Part shown: piece after piece, positions 8,079-15,980 of the stretch
Numbering within the stretch: the first letter of the stretch is position 1
Layout of the letters: every line of letters starts with the position of its first letter
NCBI GenBank assembly: GCA_004298675.1
Contig: SCRI01000021.1
Span: 1 to 29,265 of the forward strand
Origin: a bacterium
GTDB taxonomy: Bacteria > Vulcanimicrobiota > Vulcanimicrobiia > Vulcanimicrobiales > SCRA01
DNA: 29,265 bases
Reading direction: 5' to 3'
Translations under genes and position numbers: made by a program
The notes under the pieces: generated by a model
What the model was told of the DNA's origin: nothing
What the model saw: the letters and a program-made list of their open reading frames with translations, nothing else
The model's database searches: none

Positions 8079-8969
8079 ATGGAGTTACGGCAACTGCGCT
8101 ACTTTCTGGCCGTCGCCCAGCAGCGGCACTTCACGCATGCCGCCGAGCACGTTGGGATCGCGCAGCCCGCGCTCTCTCAGCAGATCCGGCGGCTCGAAGC
8201 GGAGTTGGGCGTTCGTCTCTTCGATCGCGACAATCGGCGCGTCGCGCTGACGGCGGCGGGGCAGGCGTTCCTGGACCACGCCGAGCGGGTCGTCGAAGCC
8301 GCCGATCAGGCCGTGGCGGAGATGGAGGGGTTCTCCGGTACCCTGCGTGGCCGCGTGATGATCGGGACGCTGCAGTCGCTCAGCGAATTGAAGCTGCCCG
8401 CGATCTTGGCGCGCTTCCACAGCCAGCATCCGCACGTGGAGATCGCATTGCGTGAAGAGACCAGCGACCGCATGCCCGCGATGCTGCTGGACGGAACGCT
8501 CGACATGGCGTTGCTCGACACCACCCGCAGAGCGATGCCGGCGGGCCTGATCGTGGAGAACGTCTACCAGGACGAGTTGATGGTCGTGGTGGCATCGGGA
8601 CATCCGCTCGCCAAGCGCGCGCGCGTCAAGTTGGAGGCGTTGCGCGACGAGGCCTTCGTCCTCTACAAAGCCGGCTCGGGGCTGCGCACCGTGGTCGAGC
8701 GGGCCTGTAACGAGGTCGGCTTCAGCCCGCGCGTGGCTTTTGAGAGCGGTGATTGGTCGACGATCGGCGCGCTCGTGGCGGAGGGTCTCGGGGTAACGAT
8801 CCTGCCGTTCAATCTCGCGGAGCGCGCGGCCCCACGCGTCACGCGCATTGCCGTCGAGCCCAAGGGGCTGCTGCGCACCGTTGGTCTGGCCTGGCGCAAG
8901 GGGCGCCACCTCTCCGGCGCAGCGGTCGCGCTGCTCGCGCTCCTGCGCGACGCGCTGCGCGCGGGCTAA
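8079..8969 (+). CDS. LysR-family transcriptional regulator
   Basis: DNA-binding regulator of 296 residues, typical for the family. The N-terminal winged helix-turn-helix spans about residues 1-60 (MELRQLRYFLAVAQ, then HVGIAQPALSQQIRRLEAEL). It is followed by the linker helix and a periplasmic-binding-like effector domain (LRGRVMIGTLQSLSELKLPA onward). An ATG at 8070 is in frame, but starting at 8079 gives the canonical LysR N-terminus. No strong ribosome site is seen for either. It is divergent from the MFS exporter, so the simplest inference is effector-dependent control of that exporter plus autoregulation. The effector is unknown. The stop is only four bases from the convergent phosphoesterase stop. 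Confidence 0.93.
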   Translation: MELRQLRYFLAVAQQRHFTHAAEHVGIAQPALSQQIRRLEAELGVRLFDRDNRRVALTAAGQAFLDHAERVVEAADQAVAEMEGFSGTLRGRVMIGTLQSLSELKLPAILARFHSQHPHVEIALREETSDRMPAMLLDGTLDMALLDTTRRAMPAGLIVENVYQDELMVVVASGHPLAKRARVKLEALRDEAFVLYKAGSGLRTVVERACNEVGFSPRVAFESGDWSTIGALVAEGLGVTILPFNLAERAAPRVTRIAVEPKGLLRTVGLAWRKGRHLSGAAVALLALLRDALRAG

Positions 8970-8973
8970 GACG

Positions 8974-10077
8974 CTAGCGCGCGAAGAGGCGCAGCATCGG
9001 GCGTACTCCCGCCTCCCAGTCACCTGCGTGTTCGAGGTAGGCGTGGATGCCGAAGGCGTCCTCGAGCGTGCGCAGGAGCGAGTAGTGGTTGTAGGGGGTG
9101 GGGTCCGCCAGCGCGCGCGGGCCGTGGTTGGTGGCGACGATCGTAGGAATGAGACCGCCGCCTTGATTGGCATGGCTTGCGGGCGAGGAGCCGCAGCAGC
9201 CTTGCACGCCGGCGGCGCGCGAGTCGTCGTCGTTCTCGTCGAAGGTCAGGATTACGGCCACGTTGGCGCGCGACTTCCACGCCGGCGAGGCTTCGATGCT
9301 CTCCATCAAATCCTTCACCACGGCGTCACCGCGCGCGATGCGCCCGCTGCGATTGCCGCTGGCGCAGTCCGCGGGAACGTTGGGCCCAGGGTGCAGACCG
9401 TGCATGTCGTCGCATTGGTCGGGCACCACGAACGCGAAGTTCGGCAGCGCCGCGGTGACGAGGTCGCGCTTGAAGCGCTCGAGACTTGAGATGTGTCCCC
9501 AGAACGACGGTTGGGAGCGCAGCGCACGGAAGTTCAGGAACGGATTGTGTTTCGACGCGTAGAGGCCGCCCGGGCGGCCGTTGCCTTCCGCGCTATAGAC
9601 GATGTCGGGCGCGGCGGGATCGAAGGCGCCGAAGTAACCGCGCCACGTGAGTCCCGCCGCCTCGAGTTGACCGGGCAGGCTCTGCGTCTCCAGCGTGTGG
9701 TTGGGGAAGTCCGGCGCGAACGCGTGGCGGCAGTTCTCGTCGAGGCGCCGGGCCGTGCAGTAGAACGCGTCGTCGTCCTGGACTCCGAACGTATCGCCGC
9801 CCACCATGGCCAGATAGTTGGGCTCGCTCGGGTGGGTCTCGGCGTAGAATCGCGTCGCGTTCCCGAAGCTCCGCGCGAGCGCGCTGAGTGTTGGGGCAGC
9901 GGCGTTGCCGATGATCGCGCCGTAGCCCTCGTTCTCCTCGACGATGACGATGATGTGGTCATAGTGCGGGATGGCCAGATCCGCCGGTCGCGGATCGTGC
10001 CGGACCGTGGCGCCCGCCGGCGCTACGGTCGCTAGCGTGAGGAGCAGCGCGAGTATGAGGCTCGTGATGGACGTCAT
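8974..10077 (-). CDS. Secreted phosphoesterase (acid phosphatase/phospholipase C-like, PF04185 type)
   Basis: Predicted exported phosphoesterase, 367 residues. The N-terminal signal peptide has the hydrophobic core SLILALLLTLATVAPAGA. Family landmarks are the metal-binding VIVEENEGYGAIIG, ETHPSEPNYLAMVGG (the conserved His-Pro-Ser-x-Pro-Asn-Tyr block), VVPDQCDDMHG, LTFDENDDD, and HYSLLRTLEDAFGI close to the C-terminus. Several Cys pairs (for example GCCGS) fit an extracytoplasmic protein. The specific substrate (phospholipid, phosphatidylinositol phosphate or small phosphomonoester) cannot be read from sequence. It stands alone, converging on the LysR gene and separated by 36 bases from the glnA stop upstream of it on the same strand. 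Confidence 0.85.
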   Translation of the reverse strand: MTSITSLILALLLTLATVAPAGATVRHDPRPADLAIPHYDHIIVIVEENEGYGAIIGNAAAPTLSALARSFGNATRFYAETHPSEPNYLAMVGGDTFGVQDDDAFYCTARRLDENCRHAFAPDFPNHTLETQSLPGQLEAAGLTWRGYFGAFDPAAPDIVYSAEGNGRPGGLYASKHNPFLNFRALRSQPSFWGHISSLERFKRDLVTAALPNFAFVVPDQCDDMHGLHPGPNVPADCASGNRSGRIARGDAVVKDLMESIEASPAWKSRANVAVILTFDENDDDSRAAGVQGCCGSSPASHANQGGGLIPTIVATNHGPRALADPTPYNHYSLLRTLEDAFGIHAYLEHAGDWEAGVRPMLRLFAR

Positions 10078-10113
10078 GCCATCGATGATAGCGCAGTTAC
10101 GTTAAGGCGAACC

Positions 10114-11595
10114 TTAGATGTCGTAATAGAGGAAGAACTCGTACGGATGCGGGCGGATCTCCACCGGGCGGAGCTCCCGCTCCACCTTGTAGTCGATCCA
10201 CAAACGGATGAAGTCCTCACTGAAGACCCCGCCTTCGGTGAGGAAGGCGTGATCGCGCTCGAGTGCGGTGAGCGCCTCACGCAGCGAGCCGGGCACGCTG
10301 CGGATCTTGGCGGCCTCTTGCGCCGGCAGATCGTAGATATTGGTATCCAGCGGCCCAAAGCCGGCCTTGGCCGGATCGATCTTGCGCTTGATGCCGTCGA
10401 GGCCCGCCATCAGGCAGGCGGCAAAGGCGAGGTAGGGGTTGGCGGTGGGGTCGGGCGGGCGGAACTCCAGGCGCTTGGCCTTGGGGTTGCCCTGGAAGAA
10501 CATGGGGATGCGGATCGCGGCCGAGCGGTTGCGCGCGGAGAACGCCACGTTGACGGGGGCCTCGTAGTGCGGCACCAGGCGTTTGTACGAGTTGGTGGTA
10601 GGGGCGCAGAAGGCGAGCAGGGCGTCGATATGCGTGAGCAGCCCGCCGATGTAGTAGAGCATCGTCTGCGAGCATTCGGCGTAACCCTTGGCGTCGTAGA
10701 AGAGCGGCTTCTCGTTCTTCCACAGCGACTGGTGCACGTGCATGCCCGAGCCGTTGTCGCCAAACAGCGGCTTGGGCATGAACGTCGCCGTCTTGCCGTT
10801 GCGCGCCGCCACGTTCTTCACCACGTACTTGAACGTCATCAAGTTGTCGGCCGTGCGCAGCAGCGTGTCGAAGCGGAAGTCGATCTCCGCTTGGCCGGCG
10901 GTGGCAACCTCGTGGTGGTGCATCTCCACGTCGATGCCCCATTCCTTGAGCACCAGTGCCATCTCAGCGCGCAGGTCGCTGCCCTTGTCGCTGGGCGAGA
11001 CGGGATAGTAGCCCTCCTTGGGACGGATGGTGTAGCCCTTGTTCTTGTCGCCGTCCAAACCACTGTTCCAGTGGCCCTCTTCGGAGTCCACGGAATAGCC
11101 GACGGTGTGTTGGGCGTTCTCGTACGAGACGCGGTCGAAGACGTAGAACTCGGCCTCGGGTCCGAAGTAGGCGGTGTCGGCGACGCCGCTCTTCTTCAGA
11201 TGCTCCTCCGCCCGCCGCGCGATGAAGCGCGGATCGCGTTCGTACCAGGCGCGCTTCATGGGATCCCAGACGTCGCAGATCAGCGAGAGCGTGGGGACCT
11301 GGCGAAAGGTGTCCAGGCGCGCGGTCGTCACGTCGGGCTTGAGAATCATGTCGGACTCGTGGATCGACTGGAAGCCGCGGATGCTCGAGCCGTCGAAGCC
11401 GATGCCCTCGCTCAGCGTCCCCTCGTCGACGCCGCTGGCGGGCAGCGTGGTGTGCTGCCACATCCCCGGAACGTCGACGAACTTGAAGTCGACCATCTTG
11501 ATGTCATGGCGTTTGATGTACTCCACGACGTCTTTTGCGGCAGAGATCGGCTTACCGTTACCGGGTTTCGCCGCACTGCGCTCTCCAACGATCAT
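10114..11595 (-). CDS. glnA: Glutamine synthetase, type I
   Basis: Cytoplasmic ATP-dependent ligase making glutamine from glutamate and ammonium, 493 residues. Visible blocks: the beta-grasp region MVDFKFVDVPGMWQHTTLPA, GFDGSSIRGFQSIHESDM, FGPEAEFYVFD with metal-binding Glu, the GSI-beta-type insertion after it, KPLFGDNGSGMHVHQSLWK, RLVPHYEAPVN (active-site loop), SARNRSAAIRIP, and NIYDLPAQE holding the tyrosine that is adenylylated in GSI-beta enzymes. The frame opens to 11661, but the ATG at 11595 has AGGAGG immediately upstream. The N-terminus is about 20 residues longer than a typical GlnA. Adenylylation control is inferred from the Tyr; no glnB or glnE is nearby. Confidence 0.96.
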   Translation of the reverse strand: MIVGERSAAKPGNGKPISAAKDVVEYIKRHDIKMVDFKFVDVPGMWQHTTLPASGVDEGTLSEGIGFDGSSIRGFQSIHESDMILKPDVTTARLDTFRQVPTLSLICDVWDPMKRAWYERDPRFIARRAEEHLKKSGVADTAYFGPEAEFYVFDRVSYENAQHTVGYSVDSEEGHWNSGLDGDKNKGYTIRPKEGYYPVSPSDKGSDLRAEMALVLKEWGIDVEMHHHEVATAGQAEIDFRFDTLLRTADNLMTFKYVVKNVAARNGKTATFMPKPLFGDNGSGMHVHQSLWKNEKPLFYDAKGYAECSQTMLYYIGGLLTHIDALLAFCAPTTNSYKRLVPHYEAPVNVAFSARNRSAAIRIPMFFQGNPKAKRLEFRPPDPTANPYLAFAACLMAGLDGIKRKIDPAKAGFGPLDTNIYDLPAQEAAKIRSVPGSLREALTALERDHAFLTEGGVFSEDFIRLWIDYKVERELRPVEIRPHPYEFFLYYDI

Positions 11596-11673
11596 GATTC
11601 CTCCTGCGATTCTGAAAACAGAAGAAGATATGACGTGGAGGTGCGGCGGACATTTGGCCATTGCGCCAACGGC

Positions 11674-11710
11674 CGGTAGGGGGCGTTTAGACGTTTGGCA
11701 CCCCCTACCG
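11674..11710 (-). terminator. GC-rich 10-bp stem-loop between the metallopeptidase and glnA
   Basis: A perfect 10-bp inverted repeat CGGTAGGGGG / CCCCCTACCG has a 17-base loop that itself can form a 3-bp CGT/ACG helix. It begins about ten bases after the metallopeptidase stop and lies roughly 80 bases before the glnA ATG. No T-tract follows on either strand, so it may be a non-classical terminator, an mRNA-end stabiliser or a glnA leader element. Confidence 0.5.
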
Positions 11711-11720
11711 CATCAAACCG

Positions 11721-13664
11721 CTAGCGGCGGCGCTGCCCCTGCAGGAGCGTCGAGCGGACCGCTCCGCGCGCGAAGAGGCGCGTCAGCGCCTGCTGCCCCA
11801 CGGCCGCGGGGCGGTCCGTGCGCAGGAAACCGTCGCCCAAGGACTGCGCCGCGCCTGGGAGGCGCGGTGCGCCTGCCGCGACCGGTAGCTTCGCCTCCGA
11901 CGGCGGTGCGGTGCCAAGCGTGGCGGTCAGCGTCAGCGTGGGCTGCGCCAGCGTGGGCGTCCCGCTGGACGGCGCCGCCGCGTTAGCGAGATCGACGAGG
12001 AACGTCTCCGCCGGCGGCTGGGCGCCGGCAAACGGCGTGGTGTTCACGACGCAGCTTGCGCTCGTGGACGATCCTCCACTGCAGGCATTGACCGTGCCGG
12101 CGCGCATGGACGTCATGTACGCAGCGCCCACGAGCAGACCGTCGGCGGCCCCCGATCCGTCATCGGCCGTCATGCTATTGGGAGCGGCGGCGCCGGAGAC
12201 GGGGATGTAGTTCGCTGTGCCCACGTAGAGTGAGAGCGTCTGCGGCATACCGGTTGCCGGCAGGCTGTACCCATTCGACGGCGGTTGCGGGCCGTAGAAT
12301 TTGAACGTCGCGGTGTGCGCCGCGAGATCGCACGTGATGTGCGGGTCCGAGGGTGGACCTTGGCAGGGCGAGGGAATCGTGTAGCTGCCGTAGCTGTCGT
12401 CGAAGGACGGCGACGGCAGCGCTGTGTACGGCTGCGGTGCCGTGACACCGTATGCGAGCGAGCCCGCGAAGGCCAGCGAGAATTGCTGGAAGAGTTGCGG
12501 GAACGTGCCGCCCAGCGCGGCCTGGACCTCATTGGTGCCGGTGCCGTTGGGTCCCGTGTCCGAGTTCTTGATGATCTGCGCGAGGATGCCGCTGTCGTAG
12601 CGGTCGACGGCCCAGCGCCAGAAGAGGTACGCGGCGCCGTAGTTCCCCGCCGTGTAGTTGTAGATCGACGTTGGACAGTTGGTGCTGGTGGCCGCAGGCG
12701 CGCACGCGAAGCCCTCGAACGACGTCAGCGAGTAGTTGCTGGGCGCGATGGCATACTGGTAGGCAAAGCGGATGGGATCGCCGCTGTTAGTGGCCAGGTC
12801 TTCGGCCAGCATGGAGAAGCCCTCGTCGATCCAGGAGGGATCGGCGATCTCCGGAGGGCCGTTCTTCGCGAAGAGCGTGTAGGTCTTGTTGATGGCGTGG
12901 AGCATGTGCTGGAACTCGTGCGCCTCGGTGCGCAGCACGTCGCCGTTGAGATAGAACGACTGCGGCACCTGTCCCGGCGCCTCCGCGAAGAAGACCTGTG
13001 CCTCGTTGGAGTAGGAGGGTGCCCCCAGCGTGCAGTGCGCCGAAGCGTTGGAGACCAGGTCGATCGAGTTGAAGTAGCCACCTTCGCCGGTGCCCAACTT
13101 GTCGGTGATCACCATGTCGATCTGCGCGCCGTAGCCGTTGTTGCCGTTGCCGCTGGAGAAGTTGGGCTGGCTCACGTACTGGCCCGTTGTCAGTGCGTTA
13201 CCGTTGGCGTCGCACTCGCTGAAGGTGTACTGCGACTGCTGGCCGAGCCAGGGGAAGGTCGTGCCGCCGAAGTAGGCGGTGTCCTTGGGGTAGATGGCGT
13301 CGAAGTCGCCCGCGATCTGCTGCCACTGCGGGGTGGTGAGCGCACCGAGGTCGGCATTGTCGACCCAGACGTTGAGATGCGTGCTCTGCGCTAGCAGCGT
13401 CGTGGCCACGTTCTCGTAGGTGACGTTGGAGGTACCGATGGTGGCGACGGAGAGGCACCACGTGCGCGTGGCGCCGGCGGCGTACGCCGTTCCCGTGCCC
13501 GGCGCCGGCGGCGCTTGGCAGGTGCCGGAGACTGCAGGCGGGCTCGAGGGCGGCGCTCCCGGATTGGGCGTCGTGCTCCCGCCACCGCCGCCGCATGCGG
13601 CCAGGCCTAGCGTTCCGGCGGTGAGAAGCGCGAGCAACAGATGGCGGATGGACGACGACACCAC
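11721..13664 (-). CDS. Secreted zinc metallopeptidase lipoprotein (HEFQH, M30-like)
   Basis: Predicted surface or periplasmic lipoprotein protease, 647 residues. The GTG at 13664 is chosen because GGAGGA lies six bases upstream and it starts a lipoprotein signal peptide with lipobox LAAC. A flexible Gly/Ser/Thr/Pro-rich linker follows. The zinc motif HEFQH is near residue 249, followed about 30 residues later by WIDEGFSMLAEDL, whose Glu is a plausible third ligand. This arrangement resembles hyicolysin-type M30 and related peptidases. The second half is a beta-rich, Ser/Ala/Thr/Pro-rich region of unknown role. The catalytic motif is seen; family placement is by recall and moderate. It is divergent from the BtuC-like permease gene. 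Confidence 0.8.
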   Translation of the reverse strand: MVSSSIRHLLLALLTAGTLGLAACGGGGGSTTPNPGAPPSSPPAVSGTCQAPPAPGTGTAYAAGATRTWCLSVATIGTSNVTYENVATTLLAQSTHLNVWVDNADLGALTTPQWQQIAGDFDAIYPKDTAYFGGTTFPWLGQQSQYTFSECDANGNALTTGQYVSQPNFSSGNGNNGYGAQIDMVITDKLGTGEGGYFNSIDLVSNASAHCTLGAPSYSNEAQVFFAEAPGQVPQSFYLNGDVLRTEAHEFQHMLHAINKTYTLFAKNGPPEIADPSWIDEGFSMLAEDLATNSGDPIRFAYQYAIAPSNYSLTSFEGFACAPAATSTNCPTSIYNYTAGNYGAAYLFWRWAVDRYDSGILAQIIKNSDTGPNGTGTNEVQAALGGTFPQLFQQFSLAFAGSLAYGVTAPQPYTALPSPSFDDSYGSYTIPSPCQGPPSDPHITCDLAAHTATFKFYGPQPPSNGYSLPATGMPQTLSLYVGTANYIPVSGAAAPNSMTADDGSGAADGLLVGAAYMTSMRAGTVNACSGGSSTSASCVVNTTPFAGAQPPAETFLVDLANAAAPSSGTPTLAQPTLTLTATLGTAPPSEAKLPVAAGAPRLPGAAQSLGDGFLRTDRPAAVGQQALTRLFARGAVRSTLLQGQRRR

Positions 13665-13759
13665 GAAGAGTCCTCCATTCGGATGCGGTACGGCGTGCGT
13701 GACAACGGCACTTCTCTTTCGAAGAGCGCCCAAGGCGCCCCCTGTCGAACCAGGCGAGA

Positions 13760-14767
13760 ATGGTATCCGCCGTCCACTCTTCTTCGCGGCGCGCGGCCAC
13801 GCTCTGTGCGCTCGCTCTCGTTTTTGCCGCCGCGCTCGCGCTGGGGTCGGGAGTCGGAGCGGTGCGCTACCCGCCCGGGGATATCGTGCGTGCGGTCGTA
13901 CACCCCTTCGGGACGAGCGGCGCCGATCAAGTGCTGTGGATGCTGCGCTTTCCGCGCGTGCTGATCGCGGCGCTGGTGGGGGCGGCACTCTCGCTGGCCG
14001 GAGCGCTCCTGCAAGGCATGCTGCGCAATCCGCTCGTGGATCCCTACCTCACGGGCGCCAGCGCAGGCGCCGCGTGCGCCGTGGCGGTTGCGCTGGTGCT
14101 GGGGCTGGCGCTGCCTGCCCTGCCGCTGGTGGCGTTCGTGGCGGCATTGGCGACGGCGGCCTTCGTCGCGGCCCTGGCGCGGACGGGGAGCGGTATCTCC
14201 GCCGAGCGCCTCATCCTTGCCGGCGTCTCGCTCTCGGCGCTCTTCGCGGGTGTGGTGACGCTGGTGCTAGTACTGGCGCCGCCGTCGAGCACGTCGCTGG
14301 GCATCCTGGCGTGGCTGGGCGGCAGCCTCTCCGGACGCGGCTGGGCCGAGCTCTCCTGGGCCGCGCTCTATGCGCTGGTGGGTGGGGTGGCGGCGCTGGC
14401 GCTGGCTCCCGCGCTCAACGCGCTGCGCTTGGGCGAAGAGCGCGCGCGCGCCTTGGGCGTGAATGTGGACCGCGCGCATTGGGGCATCGTGGGCTCCGCC
14501 GCGCTCTTGACCGCCGCGGCGGTGAGCGTTTCGGGTATGGTGGGATTCGTGGGCTTGATCGTGCCGCACGTGGCGCGCCGCATGGTGGGCAGCGACGCGC
14601 GCTGGATGCTGCCGGCCTGCGTGCTCGTGGGTGCGATTCTGGTCGTCGCGGCCGATGCGCTCTCGCGGGCGCTGGTCCCGCCCATCGAGCTGCCGCTGGG
14701 TGTGCTGCTCTCGCTGTTGGGCGTGCCGGCATTTCTCTACTTGACCTTTCACCGGAGAACCGCATGA
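13760..14767 (+). CDS. btuC: BtuC/FecCD-type ABC transporter permease
   Basis: Inner-membrane permease of the FecCD family (cobamide, siderophore or heme uptake), 335 residues with about ten hydrophobic helices. Landmarks: LRFPRVLIAALVGAALSLAG, LQGMLRNPLVDPYLTGASAGA (family signature near residue 90), the ATPase-contacting LGEERARALGV, and GLIVPHVARRMVG near the C-terminus. It is the first gene of a four-gene operon and overlaps the ATPase gene through ATGA. FecCD permeases cannot be assigned a substrate from sequence. B12 is proposed because btuB, two btuF genes and a cobalamin riboswitch lie within 10 kb and no other FecCD permease is in the window. The symbol is therefore partly inferred from context. 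Confidence 0.85.
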   Translation: MVSAVHSSSRRAATLCALALVFAAALALGSGVGAVRYPPGDIVRAVVHPFGTSGADQVLWMLRFPRVLIAALVGAALSLAGALLQGMLRNPLVDPYLTGASAGAACAVAVALVLGLALPALPLVAFVAALATAAFVAALARTGSGISAERLILAGVSLSALFAGVVTLVLVLAPPSSTSLGILAWLGGSLSGRGWAELSWAALYALVGGVAALALAPALNALRLGEERARALGVNVDRAHWGIVGSAALLTAAAVSVSGMVGFVGLIVPHVARRMVGSDARWMLPACVLVGAILVVAADALSRALVPPIELPLGVLLSLLGVPAFLYLTFHRRTA

Positions 14768-15537
14768 TCGACGTGCGCGGCGTCGCGCTGGCGTACGGCG
14801 AGTGCGTCTTCTTGCGCGGCGTCTCGCTGGCGTTGCGGCCGGGCGAGGTGTTAGCGCTGGTCGGCCCCAACGGCGTGGGGAAGACGACGCTGCTGCGCGC
14901 CATGGCGGGTTTGCATGTGCCGGCCGCAGGAGAGATCGCACTGGATGGGCGGGTGCTGCAGGGGCTGACGGCGCGCGCACGCGCGCGGGAGATCGCGCTC
15001 GTCAGCGCCGATGGACCGCTCGTCGAAGGGGTGACGGTGCGCGAGCTGGTCAGTGCGGGGCGTCTGCCCTATCGCCCCTGGTGGCGCTGGTCGCCTGCTC
15101 CGGAGGATGCCGGCGCGGTGAGCGAGGCGCTGGCGCACACGCAGTTGACGCATCACGCGGAGCGTCCGTTCCACGCGCTCTCCAGCGGCGAACGCCAGCG
15201 CGTGTGGATCGCGCTGGCGTTGGCGCAACGGGCGCGCACGCTCTTGCTGGACGAGCCTACGAGTCACCTGGACGTGCGCCATGCATTTGAAGCGTTACGG
15301 TTGGTGCGGGCCTTCGCCGCGCGCGGGCATGCGGCGGCGGTGGTGCTGCACGATCTCAATCTTGCCGCGGCTTTCGCCGATCGCATCGCGTTACTGGGCG
15401 CGGGGCGTCTGCTCTGCTGCGGTGCACCGCAGGAGGCGCTCGACGAGGAGCTGCTGCGCGTGGCCTACGGCGTGCGTATCGACGTACAGCGCCAGCCGGA
15501 TGGACGCGTGGTGGCCTTCGCGAATCCCAACGCATGA
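14764..15537 (+). CDS. btuD: BtuD/FecE-type ABC transporter ATPase
   Basis: Cytoplasmic ATPase partner of the upstream permease, 257 residues. The frame is open far upstream, but the ATG at 14764 overlaps the permease stop as ATGA and yields the canonical N-terminus. Walker A GPNGVGKTT is at residues 34-42. The signature is LSSGERQRVWIALALAQ near residue 138, Walker B LLLDEPTSHLD near 158, and the H-loop is VVLHDLNLAAAFADR. These match the FecE/BtuD/HmuV group. Its own stop overlaps the next ATG (ATGATGA). Substrate assignment to B12 rests on the neighbouring salvage island, not on the ATPase sequence. Confidence 0.88.
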   Translation: MIDVRGVALAYGECVFLRGVSLALRPGEVLALVGPNGVGKTTLLRAMAGLHVPAAGEIALDGRVLQGLTARARAREIALVSADGPLVEGVTVRELVSAGRLPYRPWWRWSPAPEDAGAVSEALAHTQLTHHAERPFHALSSGERQRVWIALALAQRARTLLLDEPTSHLDVRHAFEALRLVRAFAARGHAAAVVLHDLNLAAAFADRIALLGAGRLLCCGAPQEALDEELLRVAYGVRIDVQRQPDGRVVAFANPNA

Positions 15538-15980
15538 TGAACCGAGAACAGGCCGCGACGGCGATTACTCTGGATCTCGCGCAGGAACTGTTGGAAGAGT
15601 TGGCGCTGGCGCGCGTCTTCGGCTTCCGCGTTCGCGCGCTCGAGCCCGGCGTCTGCGTGCTGGCGGCGCCCTTCGACGAGCTGTTCCTGCGGCCGGGAGA
15701 GCTGGTCAGCGGCCCCATCTACATGGCGCTGGCCGATGCGGCGGTGTGGCTGGCGCTGATGACGCTCGCCGGTCCCGCGCGTATGGCGGTTACCAGCGAG
15801 ATCACGACCAACTTCCTGCACGGTGCCGTGCGCCGCGACGTGATCTGCACGGCGCGGATCATCGCCGTGCACGATGGTTTAGCGGATGCCGTCGCAGCCT
15901 GCGCCGACGACGAGGGTACGCTGCTTGCGCACCATACCGCTACGTACAGCCTGCCGCCAGGCGTGGAGGTGACGCGATGA
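15534..15980 (+). CDS. PaaI-like hotdog-fold thioesterase
   Basis: Predicted single-domain hotdog protein of 148 residues, similar to PaaI-type acyl-CoA thioesterases. The central helix region SGPIYMALADAAVWLALMTL matches the long hotdog helix with its conserved Gly and Asp. The strand MAVTSEITTNFLHGAV, followed by ARIIAVHDGLADAVAACAD, fits the beta-sheet pattern of the family. It starts inside the stop of the ATPase gene and ends by overlapping the ATG of the DapB-like gene, so it is firmly embedded in the operon. The substrate is unknown. Why a thioesterase is cotranscribed with a cobamide/metal-type importer is not evident. Confidence 0.82.
   Translation: MMNREQAATAITLDLAQELLEELALARVFGFRVRALEPGVCVLAAPFDELFLRPGELVSGPIYMALADAAVWLALMTLAGPARMAVTSEITTNFLHGAVRRDVICTARIIAVHDGLADAVAACADDEGTLLAHHTATYSLPPGVEVTR

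Noticed and set aside
10103-10116. Hairpin TAAGG-CGAA-CCTTA at the end of glnA as a terminator or metal-regulator box
   Set aside because: The stem is only 5 bp, no T-tract follows on the glnA strand, and it overlaps the glnA stop codon; too weak to call either a terminator or a DtxR-like site.
13714-13738. Two adjacent small hairpins (CTCTT-TCG-AAGAG and GCGCC-CAA-GGCGC) upstream of the permease gene
   Set aside because: Short stems expected by chance in GC-rich DNA; no riboswitch core or promoter pattern accompanies them in the 95-base divergent gap.
13420-14763. N-terminal extension of the BtuD-type ATPase giving a 705-residue frame
   Set aside because: The extension is an out-of-frame reading through the permease gene; the ATGA overlap at 14764 gives the canonical ATPase start.
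15281-15976. N-terminal extension of the DapB-like protein
   Set aside because: It reads through the ATPase and thioesterase genes in another frame; the ATG at 15977 with GGAGG upstream starts directly at the Rossmann fold.
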